Shown here in pieces: positions 1 through 10,623 of a stretch of DNA of 64,000 nt; the first letter of the stretch is position 1; each line of letters begins with the position of its first letter. Under the pieces are notes generated by a model. It ran no database searches and had not been told where the DNA came from. It saw only the letters and a list, made by a program, of their open reading frames with translations. Source of the stretch: Hydractinia symbiolongicarpus (lineage: Eukaryota > Cnidaria > Hydrozoa > Anthoathecata > Hydractiniidae). Location: positions 16,227,001 through 16,291,000 of the forward strand of contig NC_079888.1 in the NCBI RefSeq assembly GCF_029227915.1, given 5' to 3'. A program made the position numbers and the translations under genes.

Positions 1-84
1 ATTTTTATGATTTTTTTTCACACATGGCTACACTGCACTATTTACAGGTTGTTACATGTGACATATACTTTTACAATAATTACA

Positions 85-180
85 GGTCTGTATTTGTATT
101 TGTAGCCATTATGATTTGAGGGAAAACATGCCATTAACAAGTTTAACTCTTTATAAATAGGGGGTGAATTTTTCATAAGA
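85..180 (+). repeat. Interspersed repeat family R3, copy 1
   Basis: About 95 bases here reappear in the same orientation at 17628-17722, sharing the core GCCATTATGATTTGAGGGAA and a later TTTATAAATAGGGG stretch. Similarity fades on both sides. No coding potential or terminal structure is visible, so the class is unknown. Confidence 0.6.
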
Positions 181-839
181 TCTTCTGACATATAATATAT
201 TGTAGAATTTAAGGTAAATTTTTGTTAATTTAGCAGTAAGGGACAATCACATCAAATTATGATAGTAGGTTAGTTAGGACATTTTGTATAGACTAGTTTG
301 GAAGTCATTTCTAATTTATTCTACGATTATCTTGACAAGCACATCTAGTCAGCCCATCTTTTTCATAGTTTAGTTGCTCGTTCAGTCAAAAGTCTTTGCA
401 TCAGCTAATTAGACTAAAAATAGACTGGGAAATTAAGCCATTTTTTAGACGTAATTGTGGCACATACGCTCTTAAACTAAAACAATAAATATATCTTCTA
501 ATAACATGCTGGGATAGATCACAGATGAGAAAATTTTTGCGTGGTAAGGATATGACATCTTTGTATTCATTCATTAAATACCAAACAAACCTATATACTA
601 GACAAGCTGCAAAATTTTTTTAAGAAAAATCACATGTGCCCTCCTCCACAGATCCCCTTTGGTAATTCTCTTCACCAAGTTTTCCTTAAGTCATGTCTGA
701 TTTTTAAGCATCAGCAAAAGACACATGGTGATGTTTTAGTAGCTACTAGCTCTGTTCTGACCAACTACAGACACCGGTTCAACTTAGATGTGGGACTGGC
801 TCGTCTTTAGACAGGACGGCCCGTCAAAAGGAATCTCCT

Positions 840-1062
840 GCTTTTAAAAGCTGTGTCATCGGATTGGACAAACTTAACTGTACATAAGGACTCTTGCAAT
901 TTGATAAAATGTGTCATAAGATGGGACAGATCTAACTATTGAGAAACAATTCCAATGCTTTTAAAAGACTGTGTCATAAGATGTGACAGGCCCAACTATT
1001 GACAAAGGGCTTGTGCTTTCAAAAGTTGTACCAAAAAAGGAACAGGCCTATTATTGACACTT
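840..1062. repeat. Degenerate tandem repeat, about 65-70 bp unit, four copies
   Basis: Units share a TTTTAAAAG...TGTGTCATAAGATGGGACAG...AACTATTGA pattern with drift from copy to copy. No gene is visible in 1-1240; apart from this array and the R3 copy the stretch looks like plain AT-rich intergenic sequence. Confidence 0.5.
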
Positions 1063-1245
1063 TTTAAAAACAGACACAACATGGGCCAGTTTGAAAACTC
1101 CCAGAATAAAGTTAAGCCTTGTAACATAGGTAACACACTGTGCAACTGTGGACAAATGCAGTGTCTTTAGAAGAGGACTAAGGAAAACAAAAAATATATG
1201 GATAAAAATAAACATGAATTCTCTAAATATAATCTATTACAAATA

Positions 1246-1974
1246 TCTCTATAATAATACACTGAGTGTGTCTGTCTGTGACGGGCAAAGTAGATGTGTT
1301 CATTTTCCTTTGATATCGCCGAAAAAGGTCTCAAATGGTGAATTTTCTGACGTAACGGCATGACGTCAGTAACACTACTTTAACGTCAACATACTATATA
1401 TTAAATTAAAGAAGTCATTACAGTGCACCTAAAACTTTGAGGCCAAATAACTTGTAAACAAAATGATGATGTCAATGATTTTTCACCGCGTGGGTAACTG
1501 GGGACCACCTAGGACCAATTTAGGCAAGTTTCCTGGACCTGGGTTCCCAAATCCCTTTTGGCATGGACGGGTTAATGATGTCATCAAAAAATCTTCAAAC
1601 CTTAATATCTCTGCAACCGTTTGTCAAAAGTACATAATCATATATATACATTTTCTTGATCAGGGTTTCAAGATCGTTACGGCAACAGGTATACAAACTT
1701 CTGAAAAAATATTTTGTGCTTTGATGGGTCTTTGCAAAATTTTAAAACCCTTAAACGTATATATTCTCCTTATCTGTTCGTTAATTATACATCTTATATG
1801 TTATTTTGATCAGAGTTTCAAGCTCCTCACAATAGATGTTACGAGTTAAAAAAAACTTAAGAATGTTTTTTTAAGTATATGAATGGGACAGTGCTGACGT
1901 CATCAAAATTTAAATGAAGCATTTTGTTATTTTTTCTCTGACTAAGTGGATTTTCCAAGGGCCTTATCCACTAG
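1246..1974 (+). mobile_element. Non-autonomous Helitron-like element, family R1 copy 1
   Basis: Starts with TCTCTATAATAATA after an A and ends with CTAG before a T, the A/T insertion context of Helitrons. A copy in the opposite orientation lies at 38111-38672 and a diverged one at 39193-39522. All share an internal CTGTCTGTCTGTG and a block around GGACCAATTT...GGACGGGTTAATGA. Near the 3' end GTGGATTTTCC precedes the terminal CTAG. No Rep/helicase gene is present, and the open frame at 1463-1849 is only repeat sequence. Confidence 0.65.
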
Positions 1975-2080
1975 TAACAAAATAATCCAATTGTGACTGC
2001 TCCCCAGCCAAAACAATTCTGCCTCTTAAGTTACGTAATAGGTCAAGTTGCAATAATTCCATCGAAGATTATCTTTAAAA

Positions 2081-2125
2081 GTAAACATAAATAGCTTAAT
2101 CAATAGCTTAGCTATTTATGTTTAC
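2081..2125. repeat. Perfect 16-bp inverted repeat (hairpin)
   Basis: GTAAACATAAATAGCT at 2081-2096 is the exact reverse complement of 2110-2125, with a 13-base loop. It lies 5 bases before the Helitron-like copy at 2131. Confidence 0.8.
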
Positions 2126-2130
2126 CTGTA

Positions 2131-2265
2131 TCCATATTAATACCCGTATACGTCTGTCTGTCTGTCATGCAAAATGGTAGCTTAGCTGCGCAATAGCGAG
2201 AAGCACGCAATGCAGTATAAAAAAGGACGGGCGAACCCGTGGATTTTCCATGGGTTAACGACTAG
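2131..2265 (+). mobile_element. Miniature Helitron-like element, family R2 copy 1
   Basis: Begins TCCATATTAATACCCG after an A and ends ACGACTAG before a T. Just inside the 3' end is a hairpin formed by CCCGTGGA and TCCATGGG, followed about 10 bases later by CTAG, a standard Helitron 3' terminus. A nearly identical copy lies in the opposite orientation at 60270-60401. Too short to encode protein, so mobilisation would need an autonomous partner. Confidence 0.75.
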
Positions 2266-3486
2266 TATATGTAACATGACAATACATCTAACTGAATGTT
2301 ATATCTTGATATCTGAGTCATAATTATTTAGCAAGTCATTAGGCACACAAAAAAACATCTCCAATCAAGCAACAAAGAAGACTCTGGCTGATCTAAAAGA
2401 TGCATTTGTGCTGATATGGTCTTGCACCAAGAGTTGCTATGAAAGTGGTAGCTGCTAAATTAAGCGCCACAGTTATGTCTGAAAAATGGCTTAATTTTCC
2501 ACAGGATGTTTTTAAAAAAGCTATGCATCATAACTTAGTCTTATACAACAAGACATACCAAAGAGAGGGAAATGGGGCTAACATCGAAACTTAGCTAACT
2601 ATAAATGCTGTGGGTTTTAACCAATTTTAGCAAACAAACATGTCAATAAAGTAACAAAAAATTACTTTTTAATTGTGGTAACTACCTAGCTAGCTAGATG
2701 TGTCAACATGAAGAGGTTAAGCTGATATTAGCAGAAAGGCTAGAGCTAGAGAGTAAGTACTTCATTTTGTTTGGAGTTCCTGGTTAGCTTGCAGCACATG
2801 TTAAGGTTAGTGACATACCGCACAGAAAAATGCTAAACAAAAACTATAAACATCAAAGGAACACTTTGTGGGAGTTGAAATCTACCATAATAACCCTCAT
2901 TTTTACGACGTGTTCAAGCACATCCTGCTATAACACAACTGGAAGTCGTACGGGATCACACAGCTTGGTTCCACCATCTTTGTTTTGATTTGAGAATTCA
3001 CACGCATGCTCAATAAGCACCGAACAGTTGGCACTCCATATATGACGTATGTTCAACCCAATTTCCCTTTAGTTTGTTACCCGAATAAAAGGATGTGTTT
3101 CATGCGACTCCTAGAACACTTAAATCGTCATCTGACTTTCAATGGAATGAGTGTCTCCCAGAATTCTTAAAGTGCAATTAAACTGTTCGTTGACTAAATT
3201 ATACAACATCCGTGCTTTTTATAAAGTCAACACAAAACTTTGGCCAATCTCAATCAAATGTTGCAAAATTTCCGTATTTTACAAGCTCGAGTGTTTTTCA
3301 ACCTCAGAGTTTTTTGCCTTTTTGATATGAGAGAAACCCTGGGGACGAGGGGGAGTGCTTACTTTTTTCTTGATGATACGATCTTGAGATTTAAATCCTA
3401 AACCGAAGCAACTTCCGGAGCCAGCCAAAAAAAATGTAAAACAACAGAGATCGTTAAAAAATATTATCATGTCATGACCAAGCGCT
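2266..3486. other. No gene recognised
   Basis: AT-rich sequence without a convincing exon. One scattered hairpin-family half motif (CCCTGGGGACGAGG) lies near 3336-3352. Confidence 0.5.
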
Positions 3487-3602
3487 TTCTCGTTCCCAGG
3501 GAGGGGTCTTCTACGGCTATGTTATATTCTGACAGGGACAGTCCTGTATTACGGAGCCGTCCCTTCGGAATATCATAGGCGTGGAAGAACCCTGGAACCG
3601 AT
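3487..3602. repeat. Hairpin repeat family H, copy 1
   Basis: Left end TCTCGTTCCCAGGG and right end AACCCTGGAACCG are imperfect reverse complements about 115 bases apart. The ends match those of other family H copies listed below. Confidence 0.5.
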
Positions 3603-4079
3603 GTTAGAACAAGCGAGTTCTTTTTTTAATATTATTATTCCAAATATTTATACAAGCCACTTCTAGGTTACGTTTTAACAGGCACAGCTGTCAACGGTCA
3701 GCAATGATTAAACTATATTAGTTGAGGAGACAATTAAATAATCGACAACCTCGCCCCCCGAGTATCTTGTATCTTCTCTGACATCTTGGCGGTGATACGT
3801 ATCGTTTTGATACGTATCATAAGATAATTACTATTTACGGACTTGGATGGAAACAATAGATTGATTAAAAGCTCCTTATTTTTTTCCTACAAGTTTACTT
3901 TCGTTACGTTTGTCTCTAACTAATCCGCAATTTTTCTAAATTACAGAGGTGCGAGTAATCATATTTCTGGAAGTTGATAGGAAATGCTTTTTATATTGAC
4001 ATTTCTGTCTATTTTATCATGGAGTTTTATACCGCGCAGGTTTAGGCAATGGCGAAGCGCTTGTAAGGACAAATTTTTA

Positions 4080-5330
4080 TATGGTTTCTGTCACCTTTCT
4101 TGCTTTCCAGCTGGACTCTCGGTTTATTATCTTTTTATTATCCCATCCAGTCTATAGTATGATCACTTTTCCAGGTATGGTCTGCAATTTTATTTCTGTC
4201 TGTATCAATCTTGCGTACGGTCTTTTTTTGTCTAATTTGAACATTCGTTTTGTTTCACCGACATAAATAGCATCAGACATAAATAGCATCAGACTTATTT
4301 TTTCGGATGCAAAAGTATACTACGTAGCGTGTTTTTAGATTGAAACACTGGCTTTATTTTGTGAACTTGTAATCTCTGGCATGCATGACACACTGTAATT
4401 ACTGGTTCGACTTCTGAATCCTCCCCGTCACCGTTTCTATTAGTTTTTAGTTTTGTTCCAGATTTTCCTTTTTAATGGTTTGTCTCAAGTACCTGTTTGA
4501 AAGTAAGGCTTGTTTGTGCGAGATATCTATATTTTTTGGTCATTCTCTCCACTAAATACATTGAATGCTCTGTACAGTAATGAGGACACTACGCTTTCTT
4601 TGCAGAGCATTTTGTGATTAGATGTGTAGTTGGAAATTGATTAGTGTAAGTTGGTTTGCGGGATACTGGACTGACGCTGTGAATCTAGCTACCACTGTTG
4701 TGAGACACTTGTGTGTCCAAGAAAGGAAGCGTATTATTCTTCTCGTATTTGATTGTAAATTGAACTTTCGGGTGTAAATTATTAATAGGTCATAAAATGT
4801 GTTTAGATGTGTCCTATTATTAGGAAGACGTCATCCATATATTTTTTCCTAACTCTGGAAGCGCGATCTGTAGTTGATAAAGATGTAGTATCGTGGGGCT
4901 GCATATATATCTTAGCTCCTGCAAAGGAAGCCACGCCGTCAGTTTGCGGAAAGAAACTACTGTCAAATATATACCACGTTCTTGTCAGTGCTTCGAGAAT
5001 TTTTTACAAGTAAGACAAATAGAAAGACGTGTTCTGTGATCATACCTATCAACAATTAACAGTAATTCTCTGATGATATATAACGTGTCCTTCATCGGTA
5101 CATTTGTGTACATGAAGTAGCATCAAACGATACCATACGCTCGTCATCTTTAATTCGTATTTTGATAAATCACATTGATAGTTCCTGTTGCATCTTGTTT
5201 GAGGCGTGCATATAAACCGTCTTCAATGTGGTCATAACATTTAGGTGTCTTGATAACCCTTTTTACCTAAAATCACCGTTGTTCGACCTTAATCCGCTCG
5301 CGAGATCATAATACTACTATTCTTTTTAAT
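4080..5330 (-). pseudogene. Decayed Penelope-like element (reverse transcriptase plus GIY-YIG)
   Basis: Reading the minus strand in shifting frames gives the order of a Penelope-like retroelement. A motif A-like VSFDATS lies near 5112-5135, a catalytic KYMDDVFLI (motif C) near 4817-4843, a linker PVFQSKNTLRSILLHPKK near 4300-4360, and a GIY-YIG-like IYVGETKRMF near 4235-4270. Frameshifts and stops interrupt it throughout, so it cannot make the full protein. Penelope-like elements join a telomerase-like reverse transcriptase to a GIY-YIG nuclease, which fits this motif order. The boundaries are approximate; 5330-5550 may belong to the same remnant. Confidence 0.65.
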
Positions 5331-5933
5331 TTATACAGAGTGATACGTTCCTGTTTCTCCATGTTATCTTTTGGAACTTTTGCGTATTGTAGTATCAAGC
5401 TAATTTTTTGTACAGAGTATCTGCTTCCTCCTTTGACACTTGCCTGTTTTGCAGTCACAACAAATTCTTTATTTAGTAAGTTAGTTGGAGTTACACAATT
5501 ATTTTTTCCAACCATGTAGTTCAATAGTTTCCGAGATAAAAAGTTATGCAAATGTTAATTAACGATAACGGTATTAATACGGAAATTCAAACTTCCATTC
5601 CTGGACCATCTTATCTAAGCAAACAAGCCAAAAAGGGTCAATTTTTACATAGTCCTCGAGAGTTGGGGCGTTTCAACGAGGCAGTGTTTGCTCGATTTTC
5701 GCCCTGCCATTTTCCTGATCCATCAAAGAAGGGTAAAAAACGTTTTTTAGTCTTCGCTTTTAAGCACGTCCCTGACGCTTTTAAATGCAAATTTGTTGGC
5801 AAAGTGTAGCATACGCAGTTTTTTCCGTTTTAAAAATGCATAACAGCATTCACGTTGCAGCAGAATAGCAGGAAAAAAATTAATAATTTCGCTGTAAAAT
5901 TGTTTTTGACAACAGTGATTATTAAAACAGTCT

Positions 5934-6040
5934 GTGCGCAGCTTCAAATTTGTGACTTGTACCCTGGGGTTTGTGCGCCGCTTTATCTTTGTGACTTGTA
6001 GCCTGGGGTTTGTGCGCCGCTTTATTTTTGTGACTTGCAC
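5934..6040. repeat. 39-bp minisatellite, about 2.6 copies
   Basis: The unit GTGACTTGTAGCCTGGGGTT with TGTGCGCCGCTTTATTTTT is repeated. A minus-strand open frame across it is a by-product of the 39-bp (13-codon) period and is not called as a gene. Confidence 0.65.
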
Positions 6041-6088
6041 CATGAGTAAATTCTTATTTCAGCTACAAGACCATACTTCCCTCTTTAT

Positions 6089-6415
6089 TTGTTTATAAAC
6101 AGTGACAGGAAACATAGAGAACATGCTAAACATATTTTCGATATTCACAGCCCAACTATAAACGCCAAGAAATTTCAAGAAATAAACAATTATGAAACTG
6201 GCCGCACTTTAAACAGAGCAGTGAACATTTATAATGGATTGATGTTTTCACAGTTGACGATGAAATCCAACTCTGGCAAATGTAGGTTAATTTTTTTACA
6301 TTACGACAACATGGTACGGACAACACTGTGTGGACTATTGGCACACGACTCTTATAAGGTTATAAAACGTGATATAATGAAATATCCTACAAATAAAGAC
6401 ACTTGGGCACCTTAG
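6089..6415 (+). CDS. Unrecognised open frame, 108 codons (doubtful)
   Basis: An ATG-started frame of 108 residues with a varied, protein-like composition, including RTLNRAVNIYNGLMFSQL and NMVRTTLCGLLAHDSYKVIKR. I recognise no domain, signal peptide or membrane segment. No clear splice partner is seen. It could be an exon of an unseen gene, a remnant of a mobile-element protein, or chance. Confidence 0.2.
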   Translation: MFINSDRKHREHAKHIFDIHSPTINAKKFQEINNYETGRTLNRAVNIYNGLMFSQLTMKSNSGKCRLIFLHYDNMVRTTLCGLLAHDSYKVIKRDIMKYPTNKDTWAP

Positions 6416-7564
6416 GGTCCTGTTAGATTGATTTTGTCTGACGATTAAGTCTTTTCTTCTTAACTATTTAAAATCTGTACCAGGAAGTTGGAGAATTCAA
6501 TCCAACGGCTCCCTCTTACTTCTCTTTCACCCCCTCTATGACTTAATGTTATACCAAAAGATTGGTAGTCAAATCAGTTTATCTTTATCCATTTTTAGTC
6601 AAAACGCTAAAAAATTAGGCGCTGAAAATTAGATGTGAACCAAGCTTTAACTTCACCAATCTCATTTACTAATACCCGTTAGTAATTTTAAACACTCGTT
6701 AGGATAACCGGCCCCGCTCCTTAATCTATGTTGGTCAAACTGTATCAATATATTCTGTACCATTCAAAATTCCGTTACCGCATTTATATCGTTACTGTGT
6801 CCTTCTGGCACTCAAAATCTTCGCAGTCATTTGCACACTCAGTCCTTTGAGTCTCTCAAGTACTCAGATTATTTGTGACGATTTAGCGCACACACAGTCC
6901 CTAAAATACTCGTGGTCATCGCGGTCTTTAGCGCGCTCACATTCTTTAAAGTACTCATGGTCATTGCGGTCTTTAGCGCGCTCACATTCTCTAGGACATT
7001 AATCCTTAATGTTTTAGGGACTTCTTGACTTGCCAAGTTCCTAAATGTATTTAAACTTGTTTAACGTGTTCAGAGTCTACCGTTGTTTTGTTATTGACGG
7101 TAGTTGCAAGCCCAATGCTGATCTTGTATAGAAAGATCTTTGATAGGGTTGTGTGGAAAATCTAGAGCGCATGTGGCCAAATTCAAAAGGGTTTGACGGC
7201 TGTTAAAATTAAAGCAAAATAATTTGCTTTCATATCCAATAATTTTTTTATTTTTTTTTTTAAAAAGAACTTTTTAGAAAAACTAAATATATTGAATACA
7301 TGTTTGAATAGTGTCCTTAAATTGTATTCGTCCTTCTGCAAGTTTAGCGTCATTAACCTTGTTAAATAAGCTTCTCTTTTTCCTGAATATGTAAATAGTC
7401 TATGGGATCAAAACATTTTTTTGGCATAAATGGATTTTGTGGACAACTTGGTGTAAACATTTTCAGAATCTGAAAACACTTTAAAATACACACACGTGTT
7501 TGAAGTTAAGATTCGCCAGCTGCATTTACCGTTCCTGTCCTTAGTTTCAGAATTACAACCAATT
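6416..7564. other. No gene recognised; short direct repeat inside
   Basis: Two copies of a ~45-bp unit containing GGTCTTTAGCGCGCTCACAT lie at about 6905-6995. The remainder is AT-rich without a supported exon. Confidence 0.5.
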
Positions 7565-7646
7565 CATTCTCTGGAGCTCTTTGAGATGAACCTCGAAAGT
7601 AAATTTCTTTCGAGGTTTATTTCAAAGGGCTCTAGGGACGAGAATG
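7565..7646. repeat. Hairpin repeat family H, copy 2 (strong hairpin)
   Basis: The left arm at 7565-7599 ends AACCTCGAAAG; the right arm at 7607-7646 begins CTTTCGAGGTT and ends GGGACGAGAATG. The arms pair over most of their length around a 7-base loop. The outer ends match the family H terminus. Confidence 0.7.
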
Positions 7647-8669
7647 GAAACCATTATATGTTCGCATAAAATCAAGCACACTGATTTTTGATGGGTTTTT
7701 TTAGGCTTGCTTTGTATAGTTAATAGGGAAAGAAAATTGGTAAGATACAAAACATTTGTTCTAGATTAACTAAGTAGTGTGTGAGAGAAAGCCAATGTAG
7801 ATGAGAACACACTAGCGTATATGAATTTAAGGAAATTTTAAAGATGTTTTTTGTTTATTAAGGCTTTCAGGTGAAAAAAAAATCATCGATCTTAGTTATA
7901 TTTTGCTATAATGTAAATATAGCTTTGCTCTTCTTCTCTGTCTTCTTTGGTTATCAGTACAGTCCTACAGTAGATGTATTAGAAGAAAAATTAGCTTCCC
8001 ATAACTTTTCTAAAACATGGGGAGCACTTTTCATAACAACCTTAGTCATGAGAAAATATGGCGCGTTAACTACAAAGGTGTTTTTAGCCCAGATATTTCT
8101 ATAATCCGTTCTAAAGGTTAACGAAGGGCTGGATATTAATTCAGAGTGCTCAAAGCGAGTCGGTTGGAGGAAGTTTCAACCCAACATCACGTTCAGATTG
8201 TTAAACGGGCATTTTTAATTTTTCAGATTTGAAGTTAATGCTTGGATCTCGTTGTACCACGTCAACATTGGGAAATTTTGTAAGTTAAAACACAAAACAA
8301 CTTGACCCGAAATATAAATCTAATCATCAACTTAAGTTCCGGGCCTTTTCAAGCTGGAGGAAGAAAATAATGAAAAATTAAATAAAGTGCAACCTCGTCC
8401 CAGGTTATTTACTTGTCAATGGTATTCTGAAGGGGAATAAAGAAAAACGCTGAGTTCGAAGTTAACGTAGTCAAACAGTGAAACACTCATAAGATTATGT
8501 TAACTTAGTGTGTTTTACATCTTTTTACATGCTTTTCTTGATAAAATTTCTCATCTTACACAAACATACTTAATAAAACTACTTTCTTTTTGTTTCCTCA
8601 GTTGTGTCAAAGTTCCAACTCAATGTTGGTACAGTAGACAGCTGTGTCCATATTTAACCTTTCTGATAC

Positions 8670-8677
8670 TATATATG
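8670..8677 (+). promoter_or_regulatory. Candidate TATA box of the secreted Cys-rich gene
   Basis: TATATATG lies about 70 bases upstream of the ATG at 8744, leaving room for a short leader. Position is the only support. Confidence 0.35.
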
Positions 8678-8743
8678 GAAGCACCGAGCACGATCTCTTC
8701 CTTGTGCTGTTCCTTCACAACGTCACTTACATTACATATCATA

Positions 8744-10623
8744 ATGAAACTTTTAATTTTGTTCGCTTGTGTTGTATATGCGGTCGGTAAGTTACCGTTT
8801 TTTGCCGTGTTATTGATTTGTTTCTATTTTTAAAGCAACGTCATAGAAACGTAATGGTAGCCAATCTTGTTCCTAGGACCTTTTTCTTATTCTGACAATT
8901 TAGCCGTTCAAGACGAGAGAAAAAAGCCCTAGAAACGAGGTTGAGTTTACGCCATTAGGGAATAGTTTTAATATATCTACGATTGCTAGTATAATTTTAA
9001 TGTTGTTGTTACCAGTCTCCTGTTATATTTTCTACAGTTTCGCATTCATTTCTGTTGATACTCAATCCTTACCATGGTTGTCACGCTTTCCGCTTTTCTT
9101 TGACAATGGTTTCAATTCTTATCATTTGCCCTACCCTTTTTTCGTAAAAGTATAACATGCATATTTGAGAAAAGGTTAAAAAAGTGAGGCTAAGCAAAGT
9201 GGACTTTTTTTAAGTTACGTGTACTGTCTGATTTATTGTCGAGTAATTTTATGAAATGCCATTTGTGTTATCATATCTATTTTCAATTTTCAAATATACT
9301 GTAAAGCCGAATCACTGAAAAAAAAGTTGTTTATTTTTTCGCTTGTTTAAAATAACAATTTTGGTGTCACAAGGCTATAAACTCCCAATGTTTTCTAATT
9401 TAGCTGATGCTGGACCAGAATGTTTGAACACAAAAGAAGCAGCAGATGTAAGTCTCGATTTATTCAATGTATTACAGCTTCGTTCCCAGGGCCACTAACA
9501 TTGTATCGCCATCAAGATAAAGGAAAAGATATAAGATGACCTTGGGACGATGTTGACTGATTTGACTTACAAATGTTTTGATGGTGGTATCTTGGTACAT
9601 TAGTGTTAGGCCGAAACATTATTTGTATTGTATAGCTTCGGTGCTTTTTTTACTCGTGTGACGTAGAAACAGTTCAGGGTAGTTGTCAATTTAAAAAATT
9701 CAAAAGTTAGGTTAAAAGTTCTCTTTAGCGAAAAGCAGCAGTATTGTTGCACGATTTCAAGCAACGCACATGCTAGGCTAATTTTACTTATATCAGTGTC
9801 CAACACAACGGTGGGAACTCCCAAACGTATACTGATTGAAGTCAACTAGAAACAAATCTCCGCAACAAAAAGAAAGCATGTTTCGAACGGTTCTGTTAGG
9901 ATAAGGTGATTGGCTAAGAGGCCAGTACCAAAAAATCGAAGAATTGTGCAATTTATTATTTCCTTTTTATTTTTTTAGTGCTATCGTAATTTCACCAGCT
10001 GCAGAAAATTAACCAATTCTCACCATGCACGATCGAAGTGTTTGAAAACATTTGACACCTGTGTAGCTGGACCATGCCCAGTCGCTGTAAGTAAACCTTT
10101 TGAAGTTGATACTGGTATGATGGCCCCTAACATATTCCATTTAAATGCTTTATGTTCTTTGGCCTTTCGTGACATTTTTTTAACTTTTGTCTTGTATCAA
10201 ATTTTTTATATGTAACTTGAATATTTCGTAAGAATGAAATTTAGGAAAAATTACCGCCTTCTATTTATGACGTCAAATTGAGAGTGGCTAACCACTGGAC
10301 AAGTTTCACGTTCTAACCACCACCTCCCCTTTCCCTTCCCCGCCAAAAAATCCGGCTTAATAATATTCCACTTAATAAGATTTTTTTTTTCAGCATAACA
10401 ACTAATCCGACTTATTTTTTTCCCCCAACATTTTTGGTACACAACAATTCTTTCCCTTTGAACCACAAGTATTAATCATGTTTTGTTTTGTTTTTTTATT
10501 TAGTGCAACAAAGTGGCGAGAGATTGTCTCCACAAGACAGGAAATCTTGCTCCAGATCTTATCCAGTGTCGCGTTGATCACGAAGCATGTATGAAAACTT
10601 GTGTGGACAAACTTTTTGAATAA
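8744..10623 (+). CDS. Small secreted cysteine-rich protein, four exons, 104 aa
   Basis: Exons 8744-8786, 9404-9447, 9979-10086 and 10504-10623 join in frame (phases 1, 0, 0), with GTAAGT donors after exons 1-3 and TTTAG-type acceptors. Exon 1 encodes the signal peptide (MKLLILFACVVYAV). Exons 3 and 4 each encode one copy of a repeat: C-x6-C-x12-C-x6-C-x4-C, then C-x6-C-x13-C-x6-C-x3-C. With one Cys in exon 2, the mature chain has 11 cysteines. The gene therefore looks built by duplication of a one-exon module. A longer upstream open frame exists, but the ATG at 8744 directly precedes a clean signal sequence and was chosen. AATAAA overlaps the stop codon. I recognise no named family; secreted defence, mucus, matrix or venom-type roles are all possible and none is shown. 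Confidence 0.8.
8864..8944. repeat. Hairpin repeat family H, copy 3
   Basis: Left end ATCTTGTTCCTAGGA and right end CCCTAGAAACGAGGTTGAG are imperfect reverse complements. It lies inside intron 1 of the secreted Cys-rich gene. Confidence 0.5.
9478..9552. repeat. Hairpin repeat family H, copy 4
   Basis: CTTCGTTCCCAGGGCC and GACCTTGGGACGATG form the inverted ends, within intron 2 of the same gene. Confidence 0.45.

Noticed and set aside
1463-1849. 128-codon plus-strand frame
   Set aside because: Lies inside a repeated Helitron-like element and has no protein features; the same repeat at 38224-38457 gives an unrelated frame.
5747-6043. Basic repeat frame (QVTKIKRRTNPR)
   Set aside because: By-product of a 39-bp minisatellite, a period divisible by three.
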